From Hymenobacter arizonensis (GTDB lineage Bacteria; Bacteroidota; Bacteroidia; Cytophagales; Hymenobacteraceae), in NCBI RefSeq assembly GCF_900115775.1, contig NZ_FOXS01000006.1, positions 1 to 64,000 on the forward strand: DNA of 64,000 bases, given 5' to 3'. The notes beneath the pieces were generated by a model, which made no database searches, was not told where the DNA came from, and was given only the letters and a program-made list of their open reading frames with translations. The position numbers and the translations under genes were made by a program. Shown in pieces: positions 51,994 through 61,351 of the stretch (the stretch's first letter is position 1; each line of letters begins with the position of its first letter).

Positions 51994-53259
51994 ATGCGAA
52001 CAATCATACTTCTTTCCTTAAAGAATTACTGCAGAAAAGCCATGTTCTTAGGGGGCTTTGCTGTCCTTTTGGGTTCTGCTGATGCTTCTGCACAAATTTT
52101 TACCAAGACTCAGAACTTTAACGCAGCATATACTCCCCCTGCTACTGGGAGCGTATTAGGTTTCTCCGCTTCTTCGACCACCAACAACGCCCCTGAGTTG
52201 GTGGGTTACTTTAGCGAAACTGCTCCACAAACCTTTGGAACTTACGGCGTTCAGAATAACAGCAATGGTATTACTGGACTGAATACTACACTAACTTTTG
52301 ACACCCAAACTTTTCAGGCGGGCTCCACAGGTAATAGACTCTCATTTCAGATTGGTAGCCCAGCAATAGGTGCAAACAATGAAGGCTTCGGCAACCAAAG
52401 TCAAGTTATTGTAGGACTAACTCTGGTAAATACCATAACCTCAGCCGCCACTACTGCCAATGTTCTGTCTATAAATTCAGCTGCATTGAGTTCTAATGGC
52501 AACAACTCCGGTCCGGTGTACACTGTTGGCCAAACTGGAACCACATCTGAAATGATTACCACCAATGGTACGACCCTACAAACTAGGGTTGTTCCTATTA
52601 ACGGTCCTGGAATTTCAAGCTTTATTATAAATCTTCCCTCTTTTGTTCAAAGAACCAACGTAACGGTTACGATAACACTCATTACTTCGAGAAGGAATGC
52701 TATTGTAGTAGACAACGTCACGCTGGCTTCAGGTTCTTCACCACTTCCCGTTGAACTCACCCGCGTCGAAGCGACTGCCAAGCAGCAAGGCGTAACCCTA
52801 AACTGGGCCACTGCTACCGAGAAGAATAACGACCGATTCGAAATACAGCGCAGCGCCGATGGCCAGCTGTTCCAAACCATTGGCAGCGTGAAAGGCCAGG
52901 GCAACAGCAGCAGCGCGCGGGAGTACTCGTATGCCGACAGCCGTCCGCTCGCGGGTCAGTCGTACTACCGTCTGCGCCAGGTCGACACCGATGGCACTAG
53001 CGCGTTCTCGCCCGTGGTAGCGGTGCAAACCAGCACGGAGGTAACGGTTTTCCCCAACCCTACCGCCGACGCCGTGGTGTTGCCCGCCACTGTGGGCCAG
53101 GTGCAGTACCGCGTATTGAATGCCTTGGGCCAGACCATGCTGCGCGGCAAAGCCGCCGGCAACGACCGCCTCGACCTGACCAGCCTCAACAAAGGCACCT
53201 ACTTCCTGGAGCTGAAGGGTGCTGCTGAAAGCACCATGCAGCGCGTGGTACGCGAGTAG
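51994..53259 (+). CDS. T9SS-exported protein of unknown function with mosaic composition
   Basis: A 421-aa protein with a signal peptide (ends ADASAQ, about residue 34). An N-terminal Asn/Thr/Ser-rich beta domain with no recognised family covers about 35-247. From LPVELTRVEATAKQQGVTLNW (about 250) the protein is the standard T9SS cargo end: a fibronectin-like stretch and the tail VTVFPNPTADAVVLP, LGQ, LNKGTYFLEL. The N-terminal coding part is A+T rich and the C-terminal part G+C rich, with a sharp change near 52745. The passenger may therefore have been acquired and joined to a resident sorting tail. Secreted or surface-held; function unknown. Confidence 0.85.
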   Translation: MRTIILLSLKNYCRKAMFLGGFAVLLGSADASAQIFTKTQNFNAAYTPPATGSVLGFSASSTTNNAPELVGYFSETAPQTFGTYGVQNNSNGITGLNTTLTFDTQTFQAGSTGNRLSFQIGSPAIGANNEGFGNQSQVIVGLTLVNTITSAATTANVLSINSAALSSNGNNSGPVYTVGQTGTTSEMITTNGTTLQTRVVPINGPGISSFIINLPSFVQRTNVTVTITLITSRRNAIVVDNVTLASGSSPLPVELTRVEATAKQQGVTLNWATATEKNNDRFEIQRSADGQLFQTIGSVKGQGNSSSAREYSYADSRPLAGQSYYRLRQVDTDGTSAFSPVVAVQTSTEVTVFPNPTADAVVLPATVGQVQYRVLNALGQTMLRGKAAGNDRLDLTSLNKGTYFLELKGAAESTMQRVVRE

Positions 53260-53280
53260 TACCCGTTGAAACGTATTCGA

Positions 53281-53315
53281 AAGCCCGGCGTCCTGCTCAA
53301 GGACGCCGGGCTTTT
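53281..53315 (+). terminator. Terminator after the T9SS protein gene
   Basis: AAGCCCGGCGTCC and GGACGCCGGGCTT pair around a 7-nt loop, followed by T-rich sequence. Confidence 0.9.
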
Positions 53316-53427
53316 GTTTTGCAAAACATGTTGAGCCCAGGAAGCGCCCCCTGCGCCACGCAGCCTACCCCGGATTTTCGCGTTATTTGCTCCCATCTGG
53401 CACCCTTACCCCTGCTTTACTTTCTTC

Positions 53428-55251
53428 ATGAAAAAACTTGCCCTTGCCGGCCTCTTAGCCGCGGCGCTCACCTCCGCCTGCAATCAGACCAAAACCACTG
53501 ATTCATCTGCCAGCAATGAGAACGCGGCTTCTGGAGCGGCCGCCGACACCACCACGGGCCTGTCGGGCCTGTTCAACCGCTACTGGGAGCAGAACTCGCG
53601 CCTGAACCCGCTGGATGCCACAGCTTATGGCGACAACCGCTTTAACGACCAGCTGCCCAACGACCAGACCCGCGCCTACCGGGATACACTGCGCACGTTC
53701 TACCAAACTTACCTGACGCAGCTGCAGCAGTTTGACCGCGAAAAGCTGAGCGACAATGACAAAATCAGCTACGACATCTTTGAATACGAGATGAAGCACG
53801 GCCTGGCGGAACTCAAGCTGAATTTATGGATGATGCCGGCCAACCAGTTCTATGGCCTGCCCATTAGCCTGGGCCAGTACGGCTCGGGCCAGGGCAACCA
53901 GCCGTTTAAAACCGTGAAGGACTACGAGAACTGGCTCGGCCGCGTGCGCGGCTTCACGGCCTGGACCGACTCGGCCATTGCCAACTTTCGGGTGGGCATG
54001 CGCAACGGCGTGGTGTTGCCCCGCGTGCTGGTAGAGCGCATGATTCCGCAGCTGCAAGCCGAGGACATTGTGGTATCGGACCCCACCAAGAGCCTTTACT
54101 ACGGTCCCATTACGCGTTTCCCGGCCGACTTCTCGGACATCGACAAAACCCGCCTGACCGACGAGTACAAGAGGGCGATACTGACCGAGCTAGTGCCTTC
54201 CTACAGGAAGCTCAGCACGTTCCTGCGCACCGAATACCTGCCCAAAGCCCGCGCCACGAGCGGCATCGACGCGGTGCCCGGCGGCAAAGACATCTACGCC
54301 TACCTGGTAGAGTACCTCACGACGACAGACAAGACCCCGGCCGAAATCTACCAAACCGGTCAAAGCGAGGTAGCCCGCATTCGGGCCCAAATGGAGCAGA
54401 TTAAAAACGAAGTGGGTTTCAAGGGCGACTTGCCGGCCTTCTTCCAATACCTGAACACCGACGCCAAATTCCGGCCCTACAAAAAGCCCGAAGAGGTGCT
54501 GGCGGCTTTTGAGAACATTCATCAGCGTATGCTGCCCAACTTGAAAAAGATGTTTGGCCGCACGCCCAAAACGCCGTTTGAAATTCGCCAAACCGAGAAG
54601 TTTCGGGAGGCGTCGGCGTCGGCCGAGTACAACCAGGGCTCGCCGGACGGCTCGCGGCCGGGCATCTTCTACGTGCCCATTCCCGACGCCACCACGTTTG
54701 CCACCACCTCGGGCATGGAGTCGCTGTTTTTGCACGAAGCCATTCCGGGCCACCATTATCAAATTTCGCTGCAGCAGGAAAGCACCGACTTGCCCAAGTT
54801 CCGGCGGTTCGGCGGCCAAAACGCCTACATCGAAGGCTGGGCCCTGTATTGCGAAAGCCTCGGGCCGGAGCTGGGCTTGTTTAAAGACCCCTACCAGCGC
54901 ATGGGCGCCCTGGGCGATGAGATGCTGCGCGCTGTGCGCCTGGTAGTTGATACCGGCCTGCACTCGCGCCAGATGACCCGGGAGCAGGCCATTGAGTACC
55001 TGCTGGCCAACCTGAGCACCACGCGCGACGAGGCCACGTCGGCCATTGAGCGCTACATGGCCATTCCGGGCCAGGCGCTGGGCTACAAAATCGGCCAGCT
55101 GAAAATTCGGGAGCTGCGCACCAAGTACGAAAAGCAGCTTGGCTCCAAGTTCAAACTCAGCAGCTTCCACGACGAATTGTTGAAAGACGGCTCGATGCCG
55201 CTGGCGGTGCTGGAGAAAAAGATGGACGCCTGGGCAGCCAAGCAGAAGTAG
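53428..55251 (+). CDS. DUF885 lipoprotein, putative zinc peptidase
   Basis: A 607-aa lipoprotein (lipobox LLAAALTSAC, Cys at about residue 18). DUF885 proteins share a peptidase-like zinc motif; here it is LHEAIPGHHYQIS with His436, Glu437 and His442/443, followed by EGWALYCESLG. The remainder is largely helical. Biochemical activity of most members is unproven, so peptidase function is inferred. It is closely similar to the next gene along its whole length, including ANFRxGM and GVVLP blocks, and has its own terminator. ATG start. Confidence 0.9.
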   Translation: MKKLALAGLLAAALTSACNQTKTTDSSASNENAASGAAADTTTGLSGLFNRYWEQNSRLNPLDATAYGDNRFNDQLPNDQTRAYRDTLRTFYQTYLTQLQQFDREKLSDNDKISYDIFEYEMKHGLAELKLNLWMMPANQFYGLPISLGQYGSGQGNQPFKTVKDYENWLGRVRGFTAWTDSAIANFRVGMRNGVVLPRVLVERMIPQLQAEDIVVSDPTKSLYYGPITRFPADFSDIDKTRLTDEYKRAILTELVPSYRKLSTFLRTEYLPKARATSGIDAVPGGKDIYAYLVEYLTTTDKTPAEIYQTGQSEVARIRAQMEQIKNEVGFKGDLPAFFQYLNTDAKFRPYKKPEEVLAAFENIHQRMLPNLKKMFGRTPKTPFEIRQTEKFREASASAEYNQGSPDGSRPGIFYVPIPDATTFATTSGMESLFLHEAIPGHHYQISLQQESTDLPKFRRFGGQNAYIEGWALYCESLGPELGLFKDPYQRMGALGDEMLRAVRLVVDTGLHSRQMTREQAIEYLLANLSTTRDEATSAIERYMAIPGQALGYKIGQLKIRELRTKYEKQLGSKFKLSSFHDELLKDGSMPLAVLEKKMDAWAAKQK

Positions 55252-55275
55252 CGCTGTGCCGCAAGAAGTAACTGG

Positions 55276-55306
55276 AAAAGGGTCGTGCTAGCACGACCCT
55301 TTTTTT
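55276..55306 (+). terminator. Terminator between the two DUF885 genes
   Basis: AAAAGGGTCGTGC and GCACGACCCTTTT pair almost without a loop, followed by T. It separates the two paralogues' transcripts. Confidence 0.9.
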
Positions 55307-55376
55307 GGCCGCATTAAATTGGTTTAGCTTTTCGCGGGGATAGTTGTAGCTTGCCGCGCACAGTAATATTCATTGA

Positions 55377-57203
55377 ATGAAAAGTACTTCTATTGCGCTA
55401 CTTGCCGGCTTATGGATGCCCGGCGCCTTTGCGTTGGTGCAAGCTTCTCAAGGCGGCAAAGCCCCTGATTTGCCCAGAGCCACGGGCGTTTCGGCATCGG
55501 CACCGTTGGCCGCGCTGTTTGAAAAGTACTGGGACGAGCAGGCCAGCCTGTTCCCGTTTGCAGCCACGGCGCAGGGCGATAGCCGCTACAACGACCAACT
55601 GCCCAACGACCAGACCCGCGCCTTCCGGCAGCAGCAGCAACGGTTTTACCAGCAGTACCTGACGTCGCTGCAGAAGTTCGACCGGGCCAAGCTTTCGGCT
55701 GAAGACCAGGTCAGCTACGACGTTTTTCGCTACCAGCTGGAAACCAGCTTGGAAGGCCAGCAGCTGAAGCTACAGCGGTGGCTGATGCCTTTTGGGCAAA
55801 CCGGCGGCTTGCCGCAAGCTATGGCTCAGTTCGGGTCGGGCATGGCGGCGCAACCGTTCAAGACCGCCAAAGACTACGACAACTGGCTGAGCCGGGTGCA
55901 CGGCTTCACGGCCTGGACCGATTCGGCCATTGCCAACTTCCGCCAGGGCATGGCTAGCGGCGTGGTGCTGCCCAAGGCGCTGGTGGTGAAAATGATTCCG
56001 CAGCTGGAGGCCATGATTGTCAGCGACCCCGCCAAAAGCCTGTTTTACGGCCCCACCACCAAGCTACCCGCCACACTGCCCGCGGCCGACAAAACCCGGC
56101 TGACGAATGCCTACCAGCAGGCCATCCTCACGGAGCTGGTGCCCGCCTTCCAAAAGCTGAGCAGCTTTCTGAAAAACGAGTACCTGCCCAAGGCCCGGAC
56201 CACCTCCGGCTTTGGCGACCTGCCCAACGGCCCGGAGGCTTACCGCTACGCCGTGAAGTACTCGACCACCACCGCCAAAACACCGGAAGAAATTTACCAA
56301 ACCGGCCTGAGCGAGGTGAAGCGCCTGCGCACCGAGCTGGAAGCCGTGAAAAAGCAGGTTGGCTTCCAGGGCGACCTGCCCGCCTTCTTCGCCTACATGA
56401 AGAACGAGCCCAAGTTTCGGCCCTACAAAACGCCGCAGGAAGTGCTCGACGGGTTCGAGGCCATTCACCAGCGCATGGCGCCCAACCTGAAAAAGATGTT
56501 CGGGCGCACGCCCAAGACCCCGTTTGAAGTACGCCAGACCGAGGCGTACCGCGCCGCTTCGGCCAGCGCCCAGTACATGGCAGGTTCGCCCGATGGTAGC
56601 CGGGCGGGCGTTTTCTACGTGCCCATTCTCGACGCTACCCAGTACAACGTCACGTCGCTGCCGCCGATGGAAGACATGTTTTTGCACGAGGCCATTCCGG
56701 GGCACCACTACCAGATTTCGCTGCAAAACGAAAACACCGCCCTGCCTAAGTTCCGGCGCTTCGGGGGCTATAGTGCTTTCAGCGAAGGCTGGGCGCTTTA
56801 CTGCGAATCGTTGGGCAAAGAGCTGGGGCTTTACACCGACCCATACCAGTACGCGGGCTCTTTGGGTGGCGAAATTCACCGGGCCATTCGGCTGGTGGTC
56901 GACGTGGGTTTGCACGCCAAAGGAATGACCCGGGAAGAGGCCATCAAGTACATGATGGACAACGAAGTCATCAGCGAGCAGCTGGCTACGGCTGAGGTTG
57001 AACGCTACATGAGCAACCCCGGCCAAGCCCTGAGCTACAAAATTGGCCAGCTTAAAATCCTGGAATGGCGCGCCCGCTACGAGAAGCAGCTGGGCAAGAA
57101 GTTCGACCTGCGCGCTTTTCACGACGAGCTGCTGGCCGGTGGCGCGATGCCCCTGGCCGTAGCCGAGCGCCGCATGGACGCCTGGGCGGCGCGGCAGAAA
57201 TAA
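55377..57203 (+). CDS. DUF885 exported protein, putative zinc peptidase (paralogue)
   Basis: A 608-aa tandem copy of the preceding gene, clearly more than half identical by eye. It keeps the zinc motif LHEAIPGHHYQISLQNE and EGWALYCESLG, and the YNDQLPNDQTRAF and DSAIANFRQGM blocks. It differs at the N-terminus: a signal peptide without a lipobox Cys, so it is probably soluble in the periplasm or secreted. It ends 62 nt before the DPP-IV-like gene with no terminator between, so the two may form an operon. ATG start. Confidence 0.9.
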   Translation: MKSTSIALLAGLWMPGAFALVQASQGGKAPDLPRATGVSASAPLAALFEKYWDEQASLFPFAATAQGDSRYNDQLPNDQTRAFRQQQQRFYQQYLTSLQKFDRAKLSAEDQVSYDVFRYQLETSLEGQQLKLQRWLMPFGQTGGLPQAMAQFGSGMAAQPFKTAKDYDNWLSRVHGFTAWTDSAIANFRQGMASGVVLPKALVVKMIPQLEAMIVSDPAKSLFYGPTTKLPATLPAADKTRLTNAYQQAILTELVPAFQKLSSFLKNEYLPKARTTSGFGDLPNGPEAYRYAVKYSTTTAKTPEEIYQTGLSEVKRLRTELEAVKKQVGFQGDLPAFFAYMKNEPKFRPYKTPQEVLDGFEAIHQRMAPNLKKMFGRTPKTPFEVRQTEAYRAASASAQYMAGSPDGSRAGVFYVPILDATQYNVTSLPPMEDMFLHEAIPGHHYQISLQNENTALPKFRRFGGYSAFSEGWALYCESLGKELGLYTDPYQYAGSLGGEIHRAIRLVVDVGLHAKGMTREEAIKYMMDNEVISEQLATAEVERYMSNPGQALSYKIGQLKILEWRARYEKQLGKKFDLRAFHDELLAGGAMPLAVAERRMDAWAARQK

Positions 57204-57265
57204 ATTCGGCGTCGAATGTATCAAGCAGGGCTAATTTCAGCCCATTCATTCCTTATTCCTTCATT

Positions 57266-59434
57266 ATGATTCAGCAAGTTGTCCGCCGCGCGGGCACAGC
57301 CCTGGCCGTTTTATTCGTCGTTGGTGCTGCACAAGCGCAGGTAGGCCCCGGCATCCAATGGACCAAAGACGGCTACAGTTACCTGCGGGTGCAGCAGGAT
57401 TCGGTAGTGCAGCTCGATGCCCGCGAGCCAGCCAAGGCCCGCACCGTCATCAGCAAAAAGCAGCTCATTCCGGCCGGCCAAACGGCTCCGCTGGAGGTGA
57501 GCCGCTTCGCTCTCTCCGAGGATGGAAAGTTGGCGCTGCTTAATACCAACACCAAGAAAGTGTGGCGCTTTGACACCCGCGGTGACTACTGGGTATACAA
57601 CATGGCGACTCAGGAACTGACGCAGCTCGGCAAGGGCCGGCCAGCATCGTCGCTGATGTTTGCCAAGTTCTCACCCGACGGCAACAAGGTGGCCTACGTA
57701 AGCGAGCGCAACCTTTACGTGGAAAACCTGGCCGACCACCGCATCACCCCGCTCACCACCGACGGCACCGACCGGCTCATCAACGGCACCTTCGACTGGG
57801 TGTACGAGGAAGAGCTGAACTGCCGCGACGGCTTCCGGTGGTCGCCCGACGGGCAGCAGCTGGCCTACTGGCAGCTGGACGCGACCAAAACCCGCAACTA
57901 CCTGATGCTAAACAACACCGACGCCCTCTACCCCTTCACGGTGCCCGTGGAATACCCGGTGGTGGGCGAAGACCCCAGCCGCGCCCGCATTGGCGTGGTG
58001 CCCGTGGCGGGCGGCGCCACCAAGTGGATGGACATTCCCGGCGACGCCGTGCAGCACTACCTGCCGCGCATGGAATGGGCTGATAAGGACGCCCTGATTG
58101 TGCAACAGCTAAACCGGCGCCAAAACCAGAGCAAGCTGATACTGTGCACCGCCGCAACGGGCGCGGCAAAAACTATATATAGCGAAACCGACAAGGCCTG
58201 GATTGAGGCCAAAGACGATGCCGAAGGCTGGAACTGGTACAATAAGGGCAAAAGCTTTCTGTGGGTGAGCGAGAAGGACGGCTGGCGCCACCTTTACTCC
58301 ATGGACCGCAGCGGCAAGCAGAAACTGCTGACGCCCGGCAACTACGACGTCATCAGCCTGACCTCCATCAACGAAGCGGCGGGCACCATTTACTTCATGG
58401 CCTCCCCCACCAATGCCACCCAAACCTATCTCTACCAGGTGCCGCTTAAAGGTGGCAAGGCCACCCGCGTGACGCCGGCGGCTTTGGCGGGTTCGCACCG
58501 CTACGACATTTCGCCCAATGGCAAAATTGCGCTGCACAACTACTCTAGTAGCACCAGCTTCCCGGTAGCTGACGTGGTGACCCTGCCGGCTCACCAACGC
58601 GTGAGCGGCGGCGAAATCCCGGAACGGGCGAAGACCATGAAAATGCCCAAAACGGAGTTTTTCCAGGTAAAGACATCCGAAGGCATAACTCTGGACGGCT
58701 GGATGGTGAAACCCACCAACTTCGACCCCGCCAAGAAATACCCCATTGTATTCATGGTTTACAGCGAGCCGGCTGGCCAGACCGTGGTCGACCGCTTCGG
58801 CGCGAGCAGCAACTTCCTTTACCAGGGCAGCATGGCCGATGACGGCTACATCTACGCCTCGCTCGACAACCGCGGCACGCCGGCCCCGCGCGGGCGCGAG
58901 TTCCGCAAAGCCATCTACCAAAACATTGGCAACCTGAATATCCGCGACCAAGCGCTGGGCGCGCAGGAAGTGCTGAAAAACGCTTTCGTCGACACCAGCC
59001 GCGTGGCGGTGTGGGGCTGGAGCGGCGGCGGCTCCACCACGCTGAACCTCCTGTTTCAGTACCCGCAGATTTACAAGACCGGCATTTCCATTGCCGCCGT
59101 CGACAATCAGCTCAACTACGATAACATTTACCAGGAGCGCTACATGGGCCTGCTACCCGAAGACAAGCACTACTTCGTAGATAATTCGCCGCTGGCCCAC
59201 GCCAAAAAGTTGCGTGGCAACCTGCTCCTCGTTCACGGCACCGGCGACGACAACGTGCACTACAACAACGCCGAGCAGATGATAAACGAGCTGGTGAAGC
59301 ACAACAAAACCTTCCAGCTCATGGCCTACCCCAACCGGACGCACAGCATCTCGGAAGGCGAAGGCACCAGCGTCCACTTGGCCTCTACTTTCACCAAATT
59401 CCTTAAAGCCAACTGCCCTCCTGGCGGGCGCTAA
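57266..59434 (+). CDS. S9 peptidase, dipeptidyl peptidase IV type
   Basis: Exported serine peptidase removing dipeptides, typically after proline. From the ATG at 57266 (722 aa), a signal peptide (ends AQAQ, about 27) leads into a beta-propeller with the DPP-IV-specific DWVYEEELNCRDGFRWSPDG segment, whose Glu pair binds the substrate N-terminus. The alpha/beta-hydrolase part has the nucleophile Ser586 in GWSGGG, then Asp in GTGDDNVHYNN and His in NRTHSI. The frame extends upstream over the DUF885 gene, but the signal peptide sets the start. Terminator follows. Confidence 0.94.
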   Translation: MIQQVVRRAGTALAVLFVVGAAQAQVGPGIQWTKDGYSYLRVQQDSVVQLDAREPAKARTVISKKQLIPAGQTAPLEVSRFALSEDGKLALLNTNTKKVWRFDTRGDYWVYNMATQELTQLGKGRPASSLMFAKFSPDGNKVAYVSERNLYVENLADHRITPLTTDGTDRLINGTFDWVYEEELNCRDGFRWSPDGQQLAYWQLDATKTRNYLMLNNTDALYPFTVPVEYPVVGEDPSRARIGVVPVAGGATKWMDIPGDAVQHYLPRMEWADKDALIVQQLNRRQNQSKLILCTAATGAAKTIYSETDKAWIEAKDDAEGWNWYNKGKSFLWVSEKDGWRHLYSMDRSGKQKLLTPGNYDVISLTSINEAAGTIYFMASPTNATQTYLYQVPLKGGKATRVTPAALAGSHRYDISPNGKIALHNYSSSTSFPVADVVTLPAHQRVSGGEIPERAKTMKMPKTEFFQVKTSEGITLDGWMVKPTNFDPAKKYPIVFMVYSEPAGQTVVDRFGASSNFLYQGSMADDGYIYASLDNRGTPAPRGREFRKAIYQNIGNLNIRDQALGAQEVLKNAFVDTSRVAVWGWSGGGSTTLNLLFQYPQIYKTGISIAAVDNQLNYDNIYQERYMGLLPEDKHYFVDNSPLAHAKKLRGNLLLVHGTGDDNVHYNNAEQMINELVKHNKTFQLMAYPNRTHSISEGEGTSVHLASTFTKFLKANCPPGGR

Positions 59435-59453
59435 GCCGGTAGTGATTGGGCAT

Positions 59454-59504
59454 AAAAAAGCGGGAACCGGAAAGACGTTAGGGCTTTTCGGTCCCCGCTT
59501 TTTT
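59454..59504 (+). terminator. Terminator after the DPP-IV gene
   Basis: AAAAAAGCGGG and CCCGCTTTTTT plus a second pairing block ACCGGAAAG with CTTTTCGGT. Strong with a T tract. Confidence 0.88.
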
Positions 59505-59632
59505 GTACCCAGCAATGCTCCTAGTCTGGTTCGAATAAGAGCGGGCTACGCAGCAGGAATACGCTGGTAAACCTGGAGAATAAAATTTAAAAATGCTTGT
59601 CTGGAAATCTCATCACCCAACACCTAGCGAGG

Positions 59633-59640
59633 TATATTTG
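59633..59640 (+). promoter_or_regulatory. Promoter -7 element of the serine hydrolase gene
   Basis: TATATTTG matches TAnnTTTG and lies 30 nt before the ATG. No TTG at the usual distance. Confidence 0.5.
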
Positions 59641-59669
59641 ACGTCTACTGTAATTTTCACAGAGTTCTT

Positions 59670-61259
59670 ATGATTCGAATTGGTTTGCTCAACCTCTTCT
59701 TGCTGGCTTTGCTGGCTGGCCCAGCGATGGCCCAACAAGCTACTCCGCCCACCACGCCGCTGGATGTGGCCGCCGTGGATGCCGTGGTGGCCCGCACCCT
59801 CAAGGCTTTCAATGTGCCGGGCATGGCCGTAGCCGTGGTGAAGGATGGGATGGTGGTGATGAGCAAGGGCTACGGCGTGAGCTCGCTGGCCACCAAGGCG
59901 CCAGTTGATGAGAACACGCTCTTCGGTATTGCTTCCAACACCAAAGCCTTTACTGCCGCGGCCCTAGGGCTGCTGGTAGAAGACGGCAAGCTGCGCTGGG
60001 ACGACAAGGTGACCGACCACATTCCCGAATTTCGGATGTACGACCCCTACGTGACGGCCGAGTTCACGGTGCGCGACCTGCTCACCCACCGCAGCGGCCT
60101 GGGCCTGGGCGCCGGCGACCTGATGTTCTTTCCGGACTCGACCGACTACACCATCAAGGATGTCATCCACAACCTGCGCTATTTTAAGCCGGTATCGTCG
60201 TTTCGGAGCAAGTTTGATTACGACAACAACCTCTACATCATTGCTGGCGAGGTGGTGGCCCGGGTAGCCGGCCAGCCCTGGAGCACCTTCGTGGAAACCC
60301 GCCTGCTCAAGCCTCTGGGCATGAGCCGCACCGGCGCCCTGTACTCCCGCCTCCCCGACCCTGCCAACGTAATTGACGGCCACGGCCCCGTGGACGGCAC
60401 CGTCCGGGTTATCCGGCGCGACCTGGGCGACATGGTTGGCCCGGCCGGCGGCATGTACAGCAGCGTTGCTGACCTGAGCAAATGGGCCATGATGCTGCTC
60501 GGTGGACCCGGCGCCCCGGCTTCGCTCTTCAAGCCCAGCACCCAGTACGAAATGTGGTCGGCGCAAACCATTCTGCCAGTGAGCCCCATGCCGGAGAAAT
60601 ACTTGCCTTATAGCTACAACACGCACTTTTCGGCCTATGGCCTGGGCTGGTTCCTGCGCGATGTGCGCGGGTATAAGGAAGTATCGCACACCGGCGGCCA
60701 AATCGGCATGGTCACGAAGGTGACACTGCTGCCCGAGCTGCACCTGGGCATTATTGTGCTCACCAACCAGGAAAGCGGCGCAGCATTCACAGCCGTTACC
60801 AACACCATCCAAGACCATTACCTGGGCATGCCGGGGCTTGACCGGGTGAAGCTCATGGCCGACATCACGGCGGCTAGCCAGTCGGACGACAACAAGCTAA
60901 CCGACGCCGTATGGAAGCAGGTGGCCGCAGCCACCAAAAAAGCGCCGAAAAAGCCGGACTATAAGCCCTACGTAGGCCGCTACAAGGATGCCTGGCTCGG
61001 CGATGTGGAGCTATACACGCAGGGCAACCAGCTTTGGCTAAAAGCATTGCGCGCCCCTCGCCTGGTGGGCCAGGTGCTGCCCTACCGCGGCAGCACTTTC
61101 GTGGTGCGCTGGAAGGCCCGCAGCCTCAACGCTGACGCTTTCGCCGCTTTCGCCCTCGACGAGATGGGCGAGGCCACCAGCATCAAAATGAAACCCATTT
61201 CGCCTGCCACCGACTTCAGCTACGACTTCCAGGACCTGGACCTGCAGCGGGTGAAGTAG
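59670..61259 (+). CDS. Beta-lactamase-fold serine hydrolase with DUF3471-like tail
   Basis: A 529-aa exported protein (signal peptide ends AMAQ, about 21). The serine hydrolase domain has the S-x-x-K motif at Ser89-Lys92 (FGIASNTK), the Y-x-N motif at Tyr184-Asn186 (FDYDNN), and HTGGQIGMV as the third motif. A C-terminal extension (about 420-529) resembles DUF3471. Such proteins include esterases, D-aminopeptidases and carboxypeptidase-like enzymes, so the precise reaction is unknown. It has its own promoter element and lies among secreted peptidases. Confidence 0.9.
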   Translation: MIRIGLLNLFLLALLAGPAMAQQATPPTTPLDVAAVDAVVARTLKAFNVPGMAVAVVKDGMVVMSKGYGVSSLATKAPVDENTLFGIASNTKAFTAAALGLLVEDGKLRWDDKVTDHIPEFRMYDPYVTAEFTVRDLLTHRSGLGLGAGDLMFFPDSTDYTIKDVIHNLRYFKPVSSFRSKFDYDNNLYIIAGEVVARVAGQPWSTFVETRLLKPLGMSRTGALYSRLPDPANVIDGHGPVDGTVRVIRRDLGDMVGPAGGMYSSVADLSKWAMMLLGGPGAPASLFKPSTQYEMWSAQTILPVSPMPEKYLPYSYNTHFSAYGLGWFLRDVRGYKEVSHTGGQIGMVTKVTLLPELHLGIIVLTNQESGAAFTAVTNTIQDHYLGMPGLDRVKLMADITAASQSDDNKLTDAVWKQVAAATKKAPKKPDYKPYVGRYKDAWLGDVELYTQGNQLWLKALRAPRLVGQVLPYRGSTFVVRWKARSLNADAFAAFALDEMGEATSIKMKPISPATDFSYDFQDLDLQRVK

Positions 61260-61351
61260 CCGGCGGGTGGGGTAACTACGATGCATTTTCACCAACTTGG
61301 CCCTTCTAAGCAGGGCCACGGCATGGTCTGGCTGGATTTTCGTTACCCTGC

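Noticed and set aside
54190..57224. Long minus-strand frames (326 and 386 aa) opposite the DUF885 genes
   Set aside because: Both are mirror images of the duplicated genes, so their similarity to each other is only a consequence of the duplication.
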